Notes under the pieces: model-generated
What the model saw: only the letters and a program-made list of their open reading frames with translations
Database searches by the model: none
What the model was told of the DNA's origin: nothing
Shown: in pieces, positions 46,145 to 55,760 of the stretch
How the letters are laid out: every line of letters starts with the position of its first letter
Position numbering within the stretch: the first letter of the stretch is position 1
Source: an uncultured Alsobacter sp.
Lineage (GTDB): Bacteria; Pseudomonadota; Alphaproteobacteria; Rhizobiales; Beijerinckiaceae
Assembly (NCBI RefSeq): GCF_945952055.1
Contig: NZ_CAMFHB010000025.1
Location: 1-64,000, forward strand
Reading direction: 5' to 3'
DNA length: 64,000 nt
Program-made: the position numbers and the translations under genes

Positions 46145-47645
46145 GGGCGTGCCCCGCACCGGCCATCAGCAGGCCGATCTGCTCGCGGCCGATCTCGCGG
46201 GCCGGATAGGCCTTCGACAGCTCCCCGTCGTGGATGACCGCGATGCGGTCGGCGATGGCGTAGATCTCGTCGAGATCCTGGCTGATGACGACGACGGCGG
46301 CGCCGGAGGCCGCCAGGTCGATGAGCGCCTGGCGGATCGTCGCGGTGGCGCCGGGGTCGACGCCCCAGGTGGGCTGGTTGACGATGAGCACGCCGGGCTT
46401 GCGCAGCATCTCCCGCCCGACGACGAACTTCTGCAGGTTGCCGCCCGACAGCGTCCCGGCCGGCGGATCCACCTTGCCCTTGCGGACGTCGAAGGCCTTG
46501 ATGATGGCCTGGGCCATGTCCTTGGCCGCGCGCAGGTCGACGAGCCCGCCCCTGGCCATGCCGTCGCCGTGGCGCGACAGGACGACGTTCTCGGACAGGG
46601 TCATCCTCGGCGCGGCGGCATGGCCGTTGCGCTCCTCGGGCACGAAGGCGGCGGCTCGCTTGCGGCGCGCGTCGATGCCGTCGCGGCCGACCGGCTTGCC
46701 GTCGATGGTGACGGCCTCGGCGCTGGCCGCGAGGTCCTCGCCGGACATGGCGCCGAAGAGCTCCGCCTGGCCGTTGCCGGCGACGCCCGCGATGCCGACG
46801 ATCTCGCCGCCGCGAACCTCGAGCGACACCGCCTTCAGGGCCACGCCGTGCAGGTCGGAGGACGGCAGCGTGAGGCCGTTCAGAGAAAAGCGCACGGGAC
46901 CCAGCGCATGCGCCGCGGCGGGGCGAACCTCCGCCACCTCGCTGCCGACCATCAGGCTCGCCAGCGCGGCGACGCTTTCCTGGCGGGGGTCGCAGGCCGC
47001 GACGACCTTGCCGGCGCGCAGGATCGTGGCCCGGTGGCACAGCCGCCGGACCTCCTCCAGGCGGTGGGTGATGTAGAGGAGACCGCAGCCGCCGGCGGCC
47101 AGCGTGTCCAGCGTTGAAAAGAGCGTCTCGGCCTCCTGGGGGGTGAGGACCGAGGTCGGTTCGTCGAGAATGAGCAGCTTGGGCTCGCGCAGGAGTGCCC
47201 GCACGATCTCGATGCGTTGGCGCTCGCCCGCCGAGAGCGTCCACACCGGACGGGAGGGATCGAGCGCCAGACCGTAGCGCTTGCCGACGGCGGCGATGCG
47301 GGCCTCGAGGTCGGCCAGGCCGTCGCCCTTCGGCATGGCCACGCCGATGTTCTCGGCCACGGTCAGGTTGTCGAACAGCGAGAAGTGCTGGAACACCATG
47401 CCGATGCCGAGCGCCGCCGCGGCGTCGGGGCCGGACAGCATGACCTCCCGGCCCTGCCAGCGGATGGTGCCCTCGTTCGGCTGCAGGAGGCCGAACAGGA
47501 TCTTCACCAGCGTCGACTTGCCGGCGCCGTTCTCGCCCAGGAGGGCGTGGATCTCGCCCGGCTGGACGTCGAGGTCGACGTGGTCGTTGGCGGTGAGCGT
47601 GCCGAACCGCTTGACGATGCCGCGCAGGGCGACGAGCGCGGTCAC
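46134..47645 (-). CDS. BMP-linked ABC transporter ATPase (double-domain)
   Basis: This 503-residue protein has two fused nucleotide-binding domains, like sugar and nucleoside importers. Domain 1 has Walker A LGENGAGKST, signature LSAGERQRIEIVRAL and Walker B LLILDEPTSVL. Domain 2 has a degenerate Walker A (GIAGVAGNGQAEL), signature LSGGNLQKFVVGREM and Walker B LIVNQPTWGVDP, in which the catalytic Glu is Gln. This asymmetric second site is usual for the family. GTG 47645 overlaps the stop of the quinone oxidoreductase (GTGA). Confidence 0.94.
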   Translation of the reverse strand: MTALVALRGIVKRFGTLTANDHVDLDVQPGEIHALLGENGAGKSTLVKILFGLLQPNEGTIRWQGREVMLSGPDAAAALGIGMVFQHFSLFDNLTVAENIGVAMPKGDGLADLEARIAAVGKRYGLALDPSRPVWTLSAGERQRIEIVRALLREPKLLILDEPTSVLTPQEAETLFSTLDTLAAGGCGLLYITHRLEEVRRLCHRATILRAGKVVAACDPRQESVAALASLMVGSEVAEVRPAAAHALGPVRFSLNGLTLPSSDLHGVALKAVSLEVRGGEIVGIAGVAGNGQAELFGAMSGEDLAASAEAVTIDGKPVGRDGIDARRKRAAAFVPEERNGHAAAPRMTLSENVVLSRHGDGMARGGLVDLRAAKDMAQAIIKAFDVRKGKVDPPAGTLSGGNLQKFVVGREMLRKPGVLIVNQPTWGVDPGATATIRQALIDLAASGAAVVVISQDLDEIYAIADRIAVIHDGELSKAYPAREIGREQIGLLMAGAGHAHAA

Positions 47646-48610
47646 GGAAGCAGGACCGTGGCGCCCGTCGTGGACCTCGCTTCGAGCGCGCGATGCGCCT
47701 CGGCCGCCTCGGCGAGCGGCCGGCGGGTGTGAACCGGGATCTTCACCGCGCCGGACGCCACGACCGAGAACAGGTCCTCGCACATCTTGAGGTAGTTGGC
47801 GCGGTCGGCGACGTGGGTGCCCAGCGTCGGGCGGGTCGCGTAGAGCGAGCCCTTCTGCGACAGATGCAGAATGTTGAAATTGTCGATGGCGCCCGACGCG
47901 TTGCCGAAGCTGACGAACATGCCGAACGGCCGCAGGCAGTCCAGCGAGCCCGGATAGGTGGTCTTGCCGACGCTGTCGTAGACCACGTGGCACTTCTTGC
48001 CGCCGGTGATCTCGGCGACGCGCGCCACGAAGTCCTCCTCGCGGTAGAGGATGGTGTGGTGCGCCCCGGCCTCCGCGGCGAGTTTCGCCTTTTCGCGATC
48101 CCCCACCGTCCCGATCACGGTCGCGCCGAGGTGGCGCGCCCACTGGCAGGCAATCAGGCCGACGCCGCCGGCAGCGGCGTGGAAGAGGATGGTGTCGCCC
48201 GGGTTCACCCGATAGGTGCTGCGCAGCAGGTACTGGACCGTGAGACCCTTCAGCATCATCGCCGCGGCGGTTTCGTAGGAGATCGCGTCGGGGAGCTTCA
48301 CCAGGACGGCCGCCGCCAGGTTGCGCTCCTCGGCATAGGCGCCGAAGCCCATGGGCGTGGCGACGCGGTCGCCGGGCTTGAACTCGGTCACCCCGGGCCC
48401 GACGGCCACCACGTCGCCTGCGGACTCGCCACCCGGCGTGTAGGGCAGCGGCACCTGGTAGAGACCCGTGCGCTGGTAGACCTCGATGAAGTTGAGGCCC
48501 ACCGCGCGGTTGCGCATGCGCACCTCGCCCGGTCCGGGCGGCGGGAGTTCGAAGTCCTCGAGCTTCAGGACTTCCGGACCGCCGGTCTGATGCACACGGA
48601 TCGCTTTCAC
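47642..48610 (-). CDS. NADPH:quinone oxidoreductase (zinc-free MDR family)
   Basis: This 322-residue medium-chain reductase has GLNFIEVYQRTGLYQVPLP, GGESAGDVVAVGPGV and the NADPH motif AAAGGVGLIACQWARHLGA, followed by YDSVGKTTYPGSLDCLRP. No zinc ligands are seen. It reduces quinones or enones in the cytoplasm. GTG 48610 is preferred (MKAIRV start, GGAG upstream) over ATG 48625. It is the first gene of the BMP importer operon; the functional link is unclear and may be just transcriptional. Confidence 0.92.
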   Translation of the reverse strand: MKAIRVHQTGGPEVLKLEDFELPPPGPGEVRMRNRAVGLNFIEVYQRTGLYQVPLPYTPGGESAGDVVAVGPGVTEFKPGDRVATPMGFGAYAEERNLAAAVLVKLPDAISYETAAAMMLKGLTVQYLLRSTYRVNPGDTILFHAAAGGVGLIACQWARHLGATVIGTVGDREKAKLAAEAGAHHTILYREEDFVARVAEITGGKKCHVVYDSVGKTTYPGSLDCLRPFGMFVSFGNASGAIDNFNILHLSQKGSLYATRPTLGTHVADRANYLKMCEDLFSVVASGAVKIPVHTRRPLAEAAEAHRALEARSTTGATVLLP

Positions 48611-48756
48611 GTCACGTCTCCACACGAGTCATATCCGGCATCTTACGGTGCCTTCGGCTCTCGGCAACGGCCTTCGTTTGTGTCATGATCCGCATTCTAC
48701 AGACGCTGTCTGTTATTCAGGCGCGTCGTTCCCCCGCCGGTTTCCGGACGCCTGAC

Positions 48757-50475
48757 ATGAACGACAATTCCTCCCCGATGCGGCGCGAACCGAGCTTCGC
48801 CGAGCTCTTCACGCCCAAGCTCGTCACCGTGCTGCGCGAGGGCTACGGCGCGGCGGCGCTGCGGGCCGACCTCGTCGCCGGGATCACGGTCGCGATGGTG
48901 GCCATTCCGCTGTCGATGGCGATCGCCAAGGCCTCGGGCGCGTCGCCGGACCGCGGCCTGTACACGGCAATCGTCGGCGGTTTCCTGATCTCGCTCCTGG
49001 GCGGCAGCCGCTTCCAGATCGGCGGACCGGCCGGCGCCTTCATCGTGCTGGTGGCCGCCAGCATCGAGCGGCACGGCTTCGACGGGTTCCTGCTCGCCAC
49101 GCTGATCGCCGGCATCATCCTCACCGCGATCGGCTTCCTGCGGCTGGGCACCTACATCAAGTACATCCCGCATCCGGTGACGGTCGGCTTCACGAGCGGC
49201 ATTGCGGTCATCATTTTCTCCAGCCAGATCAGTGACCTGTTCGGTCTCACCCTGGCGGGGCGCGAGCCCGCGGCCCTGGTGCCGAAAATCGAGGCGCTGG
49301 CCGCCGCGGCGAACACGGTGTCGCCGGGCGCAGTGATCGTGGCGGCCCTGTCGCTGGCGCTCATCCTCGTGCTGCGGCGGCTGCGCCCGCATTGGCCGGG
49401 CTTCCTCGTCGCCATCGTCGTGGCCTCGCTGGCCTCGGTGGGGCTGAGCAAGTTCGGCTTCGACATCGCCACCATCGGCAGCAAGTTCGGGGGCATCCCG
49501 TCCACCCTGCCCTCGCCCACCGTCCCGCCGCTCAGCTTCGCCAAGATCCAGGCGGTGTTGCCCGACGCCGTGGCGATCGCGTTCCTGGGCGGAATCGAGT
49601 CGCTCCTGTCGGCGGTGGTGGCGGACGGCATGACGGGCCGGCGGCACCGGTCGAACTGCGAACTCGTCGCGCAGGGCATCGCCAACATCGCCTGCGCCTT
49701 CTTCGGCGGCATCTGCGCCACGGGCACGATCGCCCGTACCGCCACCAACGTGCGCTCGGGGGCCCGCAGCCCGATCTCGGGCATGATCCACTCGGTGACG
49801 CTGCTCGTCCTGATGCTCGTGGCGGCGCCGCTGGGCTCCTACATCCCGCTCGCCGCGCTGGCGGCGGTGCTGGCCGTGGTCTCCTGGAACATGGCCGAGA
49901 AGGCGGAGTTCATCGCGATCCTGAAGCGGTCGCCCGGCGACTCGGCGGTGCTTCTCTCGACCTTCCTGCTCACCTGCTTCCGCGACCTGACCGAGGGCAT
50001 CGCCGTGGGCGTGGTGCTGGGCTCGATCCTGTTCATGCACCGCATGGCGCAGCTCGTGGAAGTCCAGTCGCAGACACGGCTCTTCGAGGGCGACGTTGCA
50101 GACACGAGCGGCCAAGACCGTACGCCCTACACGGGTCCGGCGGGCAACGACGACGTCGTGGTCTACACGCTGCGCGGGCCGTTCTTCTTCGGCGCCACCG
50201 CCGAGGTCGCCGCCGTCCTCGACCGCATGGGTCAGTTGCCCAAGGTGTTCGTCCTCGACATGACCGAGGTGCCGCTGGTCGATTCCACCGCCGCCGAGAG
50301 CCTCGCCGCGTTCGCGAAGAAATGCCGCAAGAACGGCACCGCCATCTGGCTCGCCGGGGCTCCCGTCAGCGTGCGCAGGGTGCTGGTGTCCCACCATCTC
50401 ACGTCGCCCCTGGTCGAGTACGCGGTGAGCGTGGACGAGGCGCGCAACGCCTCGGCGGGTCAGATGGCCGGCTGA
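48757..50475 (+). CDS. SulP-family anion transporter with STAS domain
   Basis: This 572-residue inner-membrane protein has about twelve helices: LRADLVAGITVAMVAIPLSM, DRGLYTAIVGGFLISLLGGS and FQIGGPAGAFIVLVA are SulP hallmarks. The C-terminal STAS domain (from about residue 460) has VFVLDMTEVPLVDSTAAE. Substrates in the family are sulfate, bicarbonate or dicarboxylates. ATG 48757 is chosen because the 24 residues from ATG 48685 look like untranslated promoter DNA; neither has a strong ribosome site. Confidence 0.92.
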   Translation: MNDNSSPMRREPSFAELFTPKLVTVLREGYGAAALRADLVAGITVAMVAIPLSMAIAKASGASPDRGLYTAIVGGFLISLLGGSRFQIGGPAGAFIVLVAASIERHGFDGFLLATLIAGIILTAIGFLRLGTYIKYIPHPVTVGFTSGIAVIIFSSQISDLFGLTLAGREPAALVPKIEALAAAANTVSPGAVIVAALSLALILVLRRLRPHWPGFLVAIVVASLASVGLSKFGFDIATIGSKFGGIPSTLPSPTVPPLSFAKIQAVLPDAVAIAFLGGIESLLSAVVADGMTGRRHRSNCELVAQGIANIACAFFGGICATGTIARTATNVRSGARSPISGMIHSVTLLVLMLVAAPLGSYIPLAALAAVLAVVSWNMAEKAEFIAILKRSPGDSAVLLSTFLLTCFRDLTEGIAVGVVLGSILFMHRMAQLVEVQSQTRLFEGDVADTSGQDRTPYTGPAGNDDVVVYTLRGPFFFGATAEVAAVLDRMGQLPKVFVLDMTEVPLVDSTAAESLAAFAKKCRKNGTAIWLAGAPVSVRRVLVSHHLTSPLVEYAVSVDEARNASAGQMAG

Positions 50476-50510
50476 AGCGCTTCGTTGCTTTTCCAGCGGG
50501 CGTTCATCCC

Positions 50511-50620
50511 TCCGTGCGTCATCCCCGGGCTCGGCCCGGCGGCCCACACGACATCAGGACGGCCCAAGCAAAGTCGTGGATGGCCGTGCCAAGCCCGGCC
50601 ATGACGGTGGAGGGATGGCA
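50511..50620. repeat. Dispersed intergenic inverted repeat, copy 3
   Basis: It begins about 35 bp after the SulP stop, in the convergent gap with pcs. It contains CCCCGGGCTCGGCCCGG, AAAGTCGTGGATGGCC and GCCCGGCCATGACGGTGGAG. Confidence 0.75.
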
Positions 50621-50630
50621 GGAGAAGGGC

Positions 50631-51362
50631 TCAGCCCTTGGCGACGGGCCGCTTGCGCAGGATGCCCAGGCCGCCGAAATAGACGGCGCAGGCGAGCAGC
50701 ACGGCCTGCGTCACGATGCCGGGCTCGAGGTTCTCGGCGATGGCCACGAAGCCCGCCACCGACCACACCACGCACATGGCCAGCGTGACCGGCTTGAACT
50801 GCGCGACGCGGAAGGGGTGCACGAACACGAAGGGCGTCGCCTGCCCAATCGCCGCGATGGCGATCACCGCGGTCGCGATCCAGGGCGAGGGCTTGAACAC
50901 GACCAGATAGAACACGATCACGTTCCAGACCGCCGGGAAGCCGGCGAACCAGTTGTCGGGCGTCTTCATCCGCAGGTCGGCGAAATAGAGCGCCGCCGAG
51001 ACGATGATGATGATGCCAAGGCCCATCGCCAGGGGGCGCGGCCAGAAGCCGCTGAACACCAGGATGGCCGCGGGCACGAACACGTAGGTCGTGAAGTCGA
51101 TGACGAGGTCGAGCACGTCGCCCGACAGGTTCGGCACGCGGTCGCGCACGTGCAGGGCGCGCGCGATGGTGCCGTCGATCCCGTCCACGATGAGCGCGAT
51201 TCCCAGCCAGGCGAAGGCCGGTGCCAGGCGCTGGTCGATGGCCTCGAACAGCGCCAGAAACGCCAACGCACCGCCCGACGCGGTGAAGAAATGCACCAGA
51301 TAGGCCGGAAGCCGTTCCAGGAACGGTCTCCTTGCCGGGCCCGGCTCTACGGGATCTGTCAC
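50631..51362 (-). CDS. pcs: Phosphatidylcholine synthase
   Basis: This 243-residue membrane enzyme condenses CDP-diacylglycerol with choline. It has the CDP-alcohol phosphotransferase motif in a Pcs-type version (VDGIDGTIARALHV...SGDVLDLVIDFTTYVF) and about eight helices. The length and the VHFFTASGGALAFLAL start match rhizobial Pcs. The start is GTG 51362. Phosphatidylcholine in the membrane is typical of host-associated and methylotrophic Alphaproteobacteria. Confidence 0.93.
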   Translation of the reverse strand: MTDPVEPGPARRPFLERLPAYLVHFFTASGGALAFLALFEAIDQRLAPAFAWLGIALIVDGIDGTIARALHVRDRVPNLSGDVLDLVIDFTTYVFVPAAILVFSGFWPRPLAMGLGIIIIVSAALYFADLRMKTPDNWFAGFPAVWNVIVFYLVVFKPSPWIATAVIAIAAIGQATPFVFVHPFRVAQFKPVTLAMCVVWSVAGFVAIAENLEPGIVTQAVLLACAVYFGGLGILRKRPVAKG

Positions 51363-51464
51363 TGCGGCGCCGCCGATCGCTCAAGTCTCATGCGGTCGGA
51401 TAAAACATCACCAGCGGCGCCAAAGCCAGAGGCTTTCGCCGCCCGGGCGGCGCTCGCCCACCGC

Positions 51465-52307
51465 TCAGCGGGCCAGGAGCACGGCCACCAGGCGGTCGAA
51501 GCCCACGCCCGAGATGGCGAGGAGCAGGCCCGCTGCAATCAGCCCGATACCGATGAGACGGCTGGCGAGGGCCCCGGACGAGAGGCGCTCGATGGTCATG
51601 ACCAGGGCGAACAGGCCCATCCAGGCGAGGTTCATCATGCCCGCGACGAGCATCAGGGCCATGACCGCGGCACAGCAGCCGACACAGCGCGCGGCCTGGT
51701 CCATGCCGAGCCGGAAGACGGCCGCCGCTCCGTCGCGCCCCACCGGCAATGCCTGGACCGGGTGGCGGCAGGCGCCGAGGAACCGTCCCTTCGCGTCGCT
51801 GAACTGGTAGAGGCCGGCAAAGCCGACGACCGCGCCGGTGAGCACCGCCGCCGCGGGAGCCGGCAGGGTCACCAGCGTGGCGAGCGACGTGAGGGCGGCC
51901 TGCACCATAGCAGCCGTGGCCGACATCGCCGTCCAGACCGCACCATAGCCGGCGATCAGCACCAGCGGATACCAGCCCGGCGCCGGCCGGCGCCGCTCGC
52001 CGAGCGTGTCGACGAAACCCAGCACCATCGGGACCGACGTGGGGAGCATCATCGCCACGTTCATGACGAGCCACAGCACGAAGACGGCGGGAAGCTGGGA
52101 CAGGACGCCGGTGGAGGTGGCCCCCAGCGCCGACGGACCGCAGAGCACGTTGAACAGGTCGTCGGTGCGGGCGCTGCGGATCGCCTCCGCGACGAGCCCG
52201 CCCCAGGCGGCCAGGCACAGGATCGCGACGGCCGCCACGGCCGAGCGTTCTGCGGTCAGGCGGGCATGGGCCGCGGGAGCGGCAACCGAAATCGGGGGCG
52301 AGGACAT
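51465..52307 (-). CDS. DUF2182 predicted metal-binding membrane protein
   Basis: This 280-residue protein has about six helices. It has the DUF2182 signatures MNVAMMLPTSVPMV, FSDAKGRFLGACRHP and ARCVGCCAAVMALMLVAGMMN then LAWM, with conserved Met/Cys/His that suggest metal handling. The function is unknown in the family. ATG 52307 is used; the ATG at 52418 would add a non-conserved Arg-rich leader. Confidence 0.85.
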   Translation of the reverse strand: MSSPPISVAAPAAHARLTAERSAVAAVAILCLAAWGGLVAEAIRSARTDDLFNVLCGPSALGATSTGVLSQLPAVFVLWLVMNVAMMLPTSVPMVLGFVDTLGERRRPAPGWYPLVLIAGYGAVWTAMSATAAMVQAALTSLATLVTLPAPAAAVLTGAVVGFAGLYQFSDAKGRFLGACRHPVQALPVGRDGAAAVFRLGMDQAARCVGCCAAVMALMLVAGMMNLAWMGLFALVMTIERLSSGALASRLIGIGLIAAGLLLAISGVGFDRLVAVLLAR

Positions 52308-52486
52308 GGATGCGTTGCTCTGGCGGGCACGTAACCATCGGCTTTGCGGTGGCGCAATGCGGCAGAACCCGGATGGACGCTCCATGCCGGACGCGGCGTC
52401 ATTCTGCCTCCGGGGCATCCTGTCGCTCGCCCGGACGGCCGTCTTGGGCTATCCACGACACGCCGGCAGACGGGACGGATCGGGCC

Positions 52487-53644
52487 ATGACGGACAAGAC
52501 GACGGACATCGCGATCATCGGCGGAGGCGCCGCGGGCCTGGCGGCCGCGATCGCCCTGGCGCGCGCCGGCTGGGCGCCGACCCTCGTCGCGCCTTCCGGG
52601 CAGCGGCCGGACGGCCGGACCGTGGCCCTGATGCATGGCAGCGTCTCATTCCTCAAGGAGATCGGCGCCTGGGATGCGCTGGCGCCCGTCGCGTCGCCGC
52701 TCGTCCGGTTGGCGATCATCGACGACACGGGCGGGCTGTTCCGCGCTCCGCCGGTGACCTTCGACGCCTCCGAACTCGACCTCGACGCGTTCGGTGAGAA
52801 CGTCGAGAGCGCCCAGCTCGTCGCCGGCCTGGAGCAGGTGGCGGCGACGCTTCCCGCCATCCGCCGGGTGCACGACCTCGTCGCCGCGGTCGAGCCCGAC
52901 GCCGAAGGCGTCTCGCTGCGGCTCGCCGGCGGGGGCGTGCTGCGCTGCAGGCTCGCGGTCGGTGCCGACGGCAGGACGTCGAAGGTGCGCGAGGCGGCCG
53001 GCATCGCCACCCGCGACTGGCGCTACGACCAGTCCGCCGTCACGGCCATCCTGGCCCATGACCGCCCGCACAAGGACACGTCGACCGAGTTCCACACGCG
53101 CACCGGCCCTTTCACGCTCGTCCCCATGGCGGGGCGGCGTTCGAGCCTGGTGTGGCTGACCACCCCGCGCGAGGCGGAGCGCCTGGTGGCGCTGCCGCCC
53201 GAGGCGTTCGCACGGACGGTCGAGCGCCAGGCCCATTCCATGCTCGGCGCCATGCGGCTCGACGGGCCGCGCGGCTGCGTGCCCATGGGCGGCCTTTCCG
53301 TGGAGAGCTTCGCGGCGGCACGCTGCGCGCTCGTCGGCGAGGCGGCCCACGTATTTCCGCCGATCGGGGCCCAGGGGCTCAACCTCGGCCTACGCGACGT
53401 CGCCGCGCTGGGCGACTGCCTGGGCTCGCCCGGCGGCGATCCGGGCTCCGCCGACCGCCTCGCCGCCTATGACCGGAGCCGGCGCGCCGACGTGCGCTCG
53501 CGGACCTTCGTCGTCGACGCCATGAACCGGTCGCTGCTGGCGGGCTGGCTGCCCGTCGATGCGCTGCGCGGCGCCGGGCTCATCGCGGTTTCGTCCATCA
53601 AGCCCCTGCGACGGGCCGTGATGAAGCAGGGGCTCGGCGCCTGA
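52487..53644 (+). CDS. UbiH/UbiF-family FAD-dependent monooxygenase
   Basis: This 385-residue class A flavoprotein hydroxylase has the FAD fold DIAIIGGGAAGLAAAIALARAG at the N-terminus (split: key GGGAAG), the middle VGADGRTSKVREAAGI (DG motif) and GEAAHVFPPIGAQGLNLGLRD as the second FAD motif. This branch carries out ubiquinone ring hydroxylations. It is divergent from DUF2182 and convergent with the AEC transporter. Which ring position it hydroxylates cannot be told. Confidence 0.9.
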   Translation: MTDKTTDIAIIGGGAAGLAAAIALARAGWAPTLVAPSGQRPDGRTVALMHGSVSFLKEIGAWDALAPVASPLVRLAIIDDTGGLFRAPPVTFDASELDLDAFGENVESAQLVAGLEQVAATLPAIRRVHDLVAAVEPDAEGVSLRLAGGGVLRCRLAVGADGRTSKVREAAGIATRDWRYDQSAVTAILAHDRPHKDTSTEFHTRTGPFTLVPMAGRRSSLVWLTTPREAERLVALPPEAFARTVERQAHSMLGAMRLDGPRGCVPMGGLSVESFAAARCALVGEAAHVFPPIGAQGLNLGLRDVAALGDCLGSPGGDPGSADRLAAYDRSRRADVRSRTFVVDAMNRSLLAGWLPVDALRGAGLIAVSSIKPLRRAVMKQGLGA

Positions 53645-53651
53645 CGACCGC

Positions 53652-54614
53652 TCAGTGGAGCGGGTCGAACGGGATCAGGTCGTTGGCGATGAGGTAAAGC
53701 AGGCCCGTCACGGTGAAGACCGAGATGAGCGTGCCGGCGAGGATCGCCGTGGAGGCGCGCTCGACGAACACCTTGTACTGGTTGGCGAGCACGAAGACGT
53801 TCAGCGCCGGCGGCAGGGCCGCCATCAGCACCGCGGTGAAGATCCATTCGCGCTGGAAGCCGCCGACGGTCGACAGGACGAGCCAGACCAGCACCGGGTG
53901 CAGGACCATCTTCACCGCCAGCAGCGCGGGCAGGTCGGCAGGCATGCTGCGCAGCGGGCGGAGCGCCACGGTGACGCCCATGGTGAACAGCGCGCACGGG
54001 GCGGCGGCGTTCTTCAGGAACGTGATCATGGTGTCGATCGGGCCCGGCGGCACGAAGCGGAAATAGGCCATGACCACCGCGACCGCGGTGGCGATGTTGA
54101 ACGGGTGCGTGACGATGCGCCGGACGATCTGCAGCAGCGTCGAGGGCAGGCTCGTCTTCTGCGGGCTGCCGAAGGCCATGAGCAGCGGCACCAGCGTGAA
54201 CAGCAGGATCGAGTCGAAGACGAAGATGAGCGCGGTCGGGATGATCGCATTCTGGCCGAGCGCCGCGAGCGTCAGGCCCGGCCCCATGTAGCCGATGTTG
54301 GAATAGGCGCCGGCCACGGCCTGCATGGTGGCCGTGCGCACGCCCTCGCCCGTGATGATCCGGCCCAGCACGAAGGACAGCGCGAACACGACGAAGGTGC
54401 ACGCCGTCGTCGATAGAACGAACGCCCAGTTGGCGAGCTCCTCGAGGGGGGTCGGCGCGATCAGCTTGATGAACAGGGCCGGCAGCGCGAGGTAGACGAT
54501 GAAGAAGTTCATCCACTGCAGGCCGGCCTCCGGATAGCGCATGATCTTCCCGCAGGCGAAGCCCAGGAAGATCAGGCCGAAGAACGGCATGGCGAGGGCG
54601 GCGACGGCGAGCAA
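53652..54614 (-). CDS. AEC-family transporter (auxin efflux carrier-like)
   Basis: This 320-residue inner-membrane protein has about ten helices: LAMPFFGLIFLGFACGKI start, YSNIGYMGPGLTLAALGQNA in the first repeat, CALFTMGVTVALRPL and LPPALNVFVLANQYKVFVE in the second. Bacterial members export or import small organic acids such as malonate or malate. The start is TTG 54614 or ATG 54590. Confidence 0.9.
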   Translation of the reverse strand: MLAVAALAMPFFGLIFLGFACGKIMRYPEAGLQWMNFFIVYLALPALFIKLIAPTPLEELANWAFVLSTTACTFVVFALSFVLGRIITGEGVRTATMQAVAGAYSNIGYMGPGLTLAALGQNAIIPTALIFVFDSILLFTLVPLLMAFGSPQKTSLPSTLLQIVRRIVTHPFNIATAVAVVMAYFRFVPPGPIDTMITFLKNAAAPCALFTMGVTVALRPLRSMPADLPALLAVKMVLHPVLVWLVLSTVGGFQREWIFTAVLMAALPPALNVFVLANQYKVFVERASTAILAGTLISVFTVTGLLYLIANDLIPFDPLH

Positions 54615-54752
54615 GGTGCGGGATGTCTTTCGGGACGGAGCGTGCGCTGGGCGGCGGCCTAAGGCCCTTGCTGCGCCGCGTCAACCACAAGCGGGGGCCT
54701 TCCGGTCGCGGGCGCGCCGTGTTAGCGGGGGCGCGAGGATCGGAGCAGCAGG

Positions 54753-55670
54753 TTGGACGAACGCGGTACGGACAGGGGCACTCAAGCTCCGGCGGGCTCG
54801 CGCCGGGCGCAGGCGGGCATCCTGCAATGGATCGAGTATGCCGGTTTCCGCGTCGTCGCCGCGGTGGCATCGGCCCTGCCGCTCGACGTCGCCTCGGCCG
54901 TGTCGGGGCGCATCTGGCGTTTCGTGGCGCCGAAGCTGCGCCGGCACGTCCGTGCGCGGGCCAACATCGCCGCCTCCCTCCCCGAACTGTCGCCGGAACG
55001 CCGTGAGGCCATCCTACTCGACATGTGGGAGAATCTGGGGCGCACCTTCGGCGAGGCCTTTCACCTGCCGGAGCTCGCGGCGGCGCGCGACCGGGTGGCG
55101 ATCGACCTGTCGCCCGAGCTCGAGCAGCTGTTCCGCAAGGGCGGCGTGGTGCTGGTCTCGCTCCACCTGGGAAACTGGGAGATCGCGGTCACCTCGCTCG
55201 CGCCCTATGGCCTCGACGCGGCCGGCGTGTACCAGTCGCTCAAGAACCCCATCGTCGACGACTACGTGACGGCCATGCGCGGCCCGCTCTACAAGGCGGG
55301 GCTGTTCAGCAAGGGCCATGACACGGTGTTCAAGCTGATGCGGGTGGTGCGCGCGGGCAAGTCCGTCGCGATCCTGGCCGACCAGCGCGAGCACCGGGGC
55401 ATCTCCGTGCCGTTCTTCGGCCGGCCCGCGCCGTCGAACCCGTTCCCCGCGATCCTCGCCCGCAGCCAGAAGGTCCCGCTCGTCGCCGGCTACGTGCTGC
55501 GCACGCAGGGGGCCAACTTCGTGGTGCGGGGCGAGATCGTCGAGGTGCCGCAGACCGGCGACCGCGAGGCGGACGTGGCGGCCGCCACGGCGAACCTCCA
55601 CGCGCTGTTCGAGCGCTGGATCCGGCAGCACCCGGGCCAGTGGATGTGGGGTCACCGGCGCTGGGGCTGA
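54753..55670 (+). CDS. Lipid A-type lysophospholipid acyltransferase (LpxL/HtrB family)
   Basis: This 305-residue membrane-associated acyltransferase has the HxxxxE motif HLGNWE at about 138-143 and later ILADQREHRGISVPFFGRPAP. It transfers a fatty acyl chain from acyl-ACP to a lipid A precursor or related lipid. The start TTG 54753 is used because GGAGCAGCAGG precedes it and no ATG exists before the conserved part; it is divergent from the AEC gene with 138 bp between. Confidence 0.88.
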   Translation: MDERGTDRGTQAPAGSRRAQAGILQWIEYAGFRVVAAVASALPLDVASAVSGRIWRFVAPKLRRHVRARANIAASLPELSPERREAILLDMWENLGRTFGEAFHLPELAAARDRVAIDLSPELEQLFRKGGVVLVSLHLGNWEIAVTSLAPYGLDAAGVYQSLKNPIVDDYVTAMRGPLYKAGLFSKGHDTVFKLMRVVRAGKSVAILADQREHRGISVPFFGRPAPSNPFPAILARSQKVPLVAGYVLRTQGANFVVRGEIVEVPQTGDREADVAAATANLHALFERWIRQHPGQWMWGHRRWG

Positions 55671-55760
55671 CCCCGCCGGATGGCCGATTGCGCCGGATGC
55701 GGCGCCGCCCGCATAGTGCAGCGCAGCATGACTGCCGTGCACGAGGATCTGGAGAACCGC

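Noticed and set aside
46134-48143. A 669-codon frame fusing upstream sequence to the BMP ATPase
   Set aside because: The extra N-terminal part is out-of-frame quinone oxidoreductase sequence; the GTG at 47645 overlapping its stop is the natural start.
41587-48610. P450 plus transporter as a small biosynthetic gene cluster
   Set aside because: The genes are convergent and separated by a terminator, and no scaffold-building enzyme is present.
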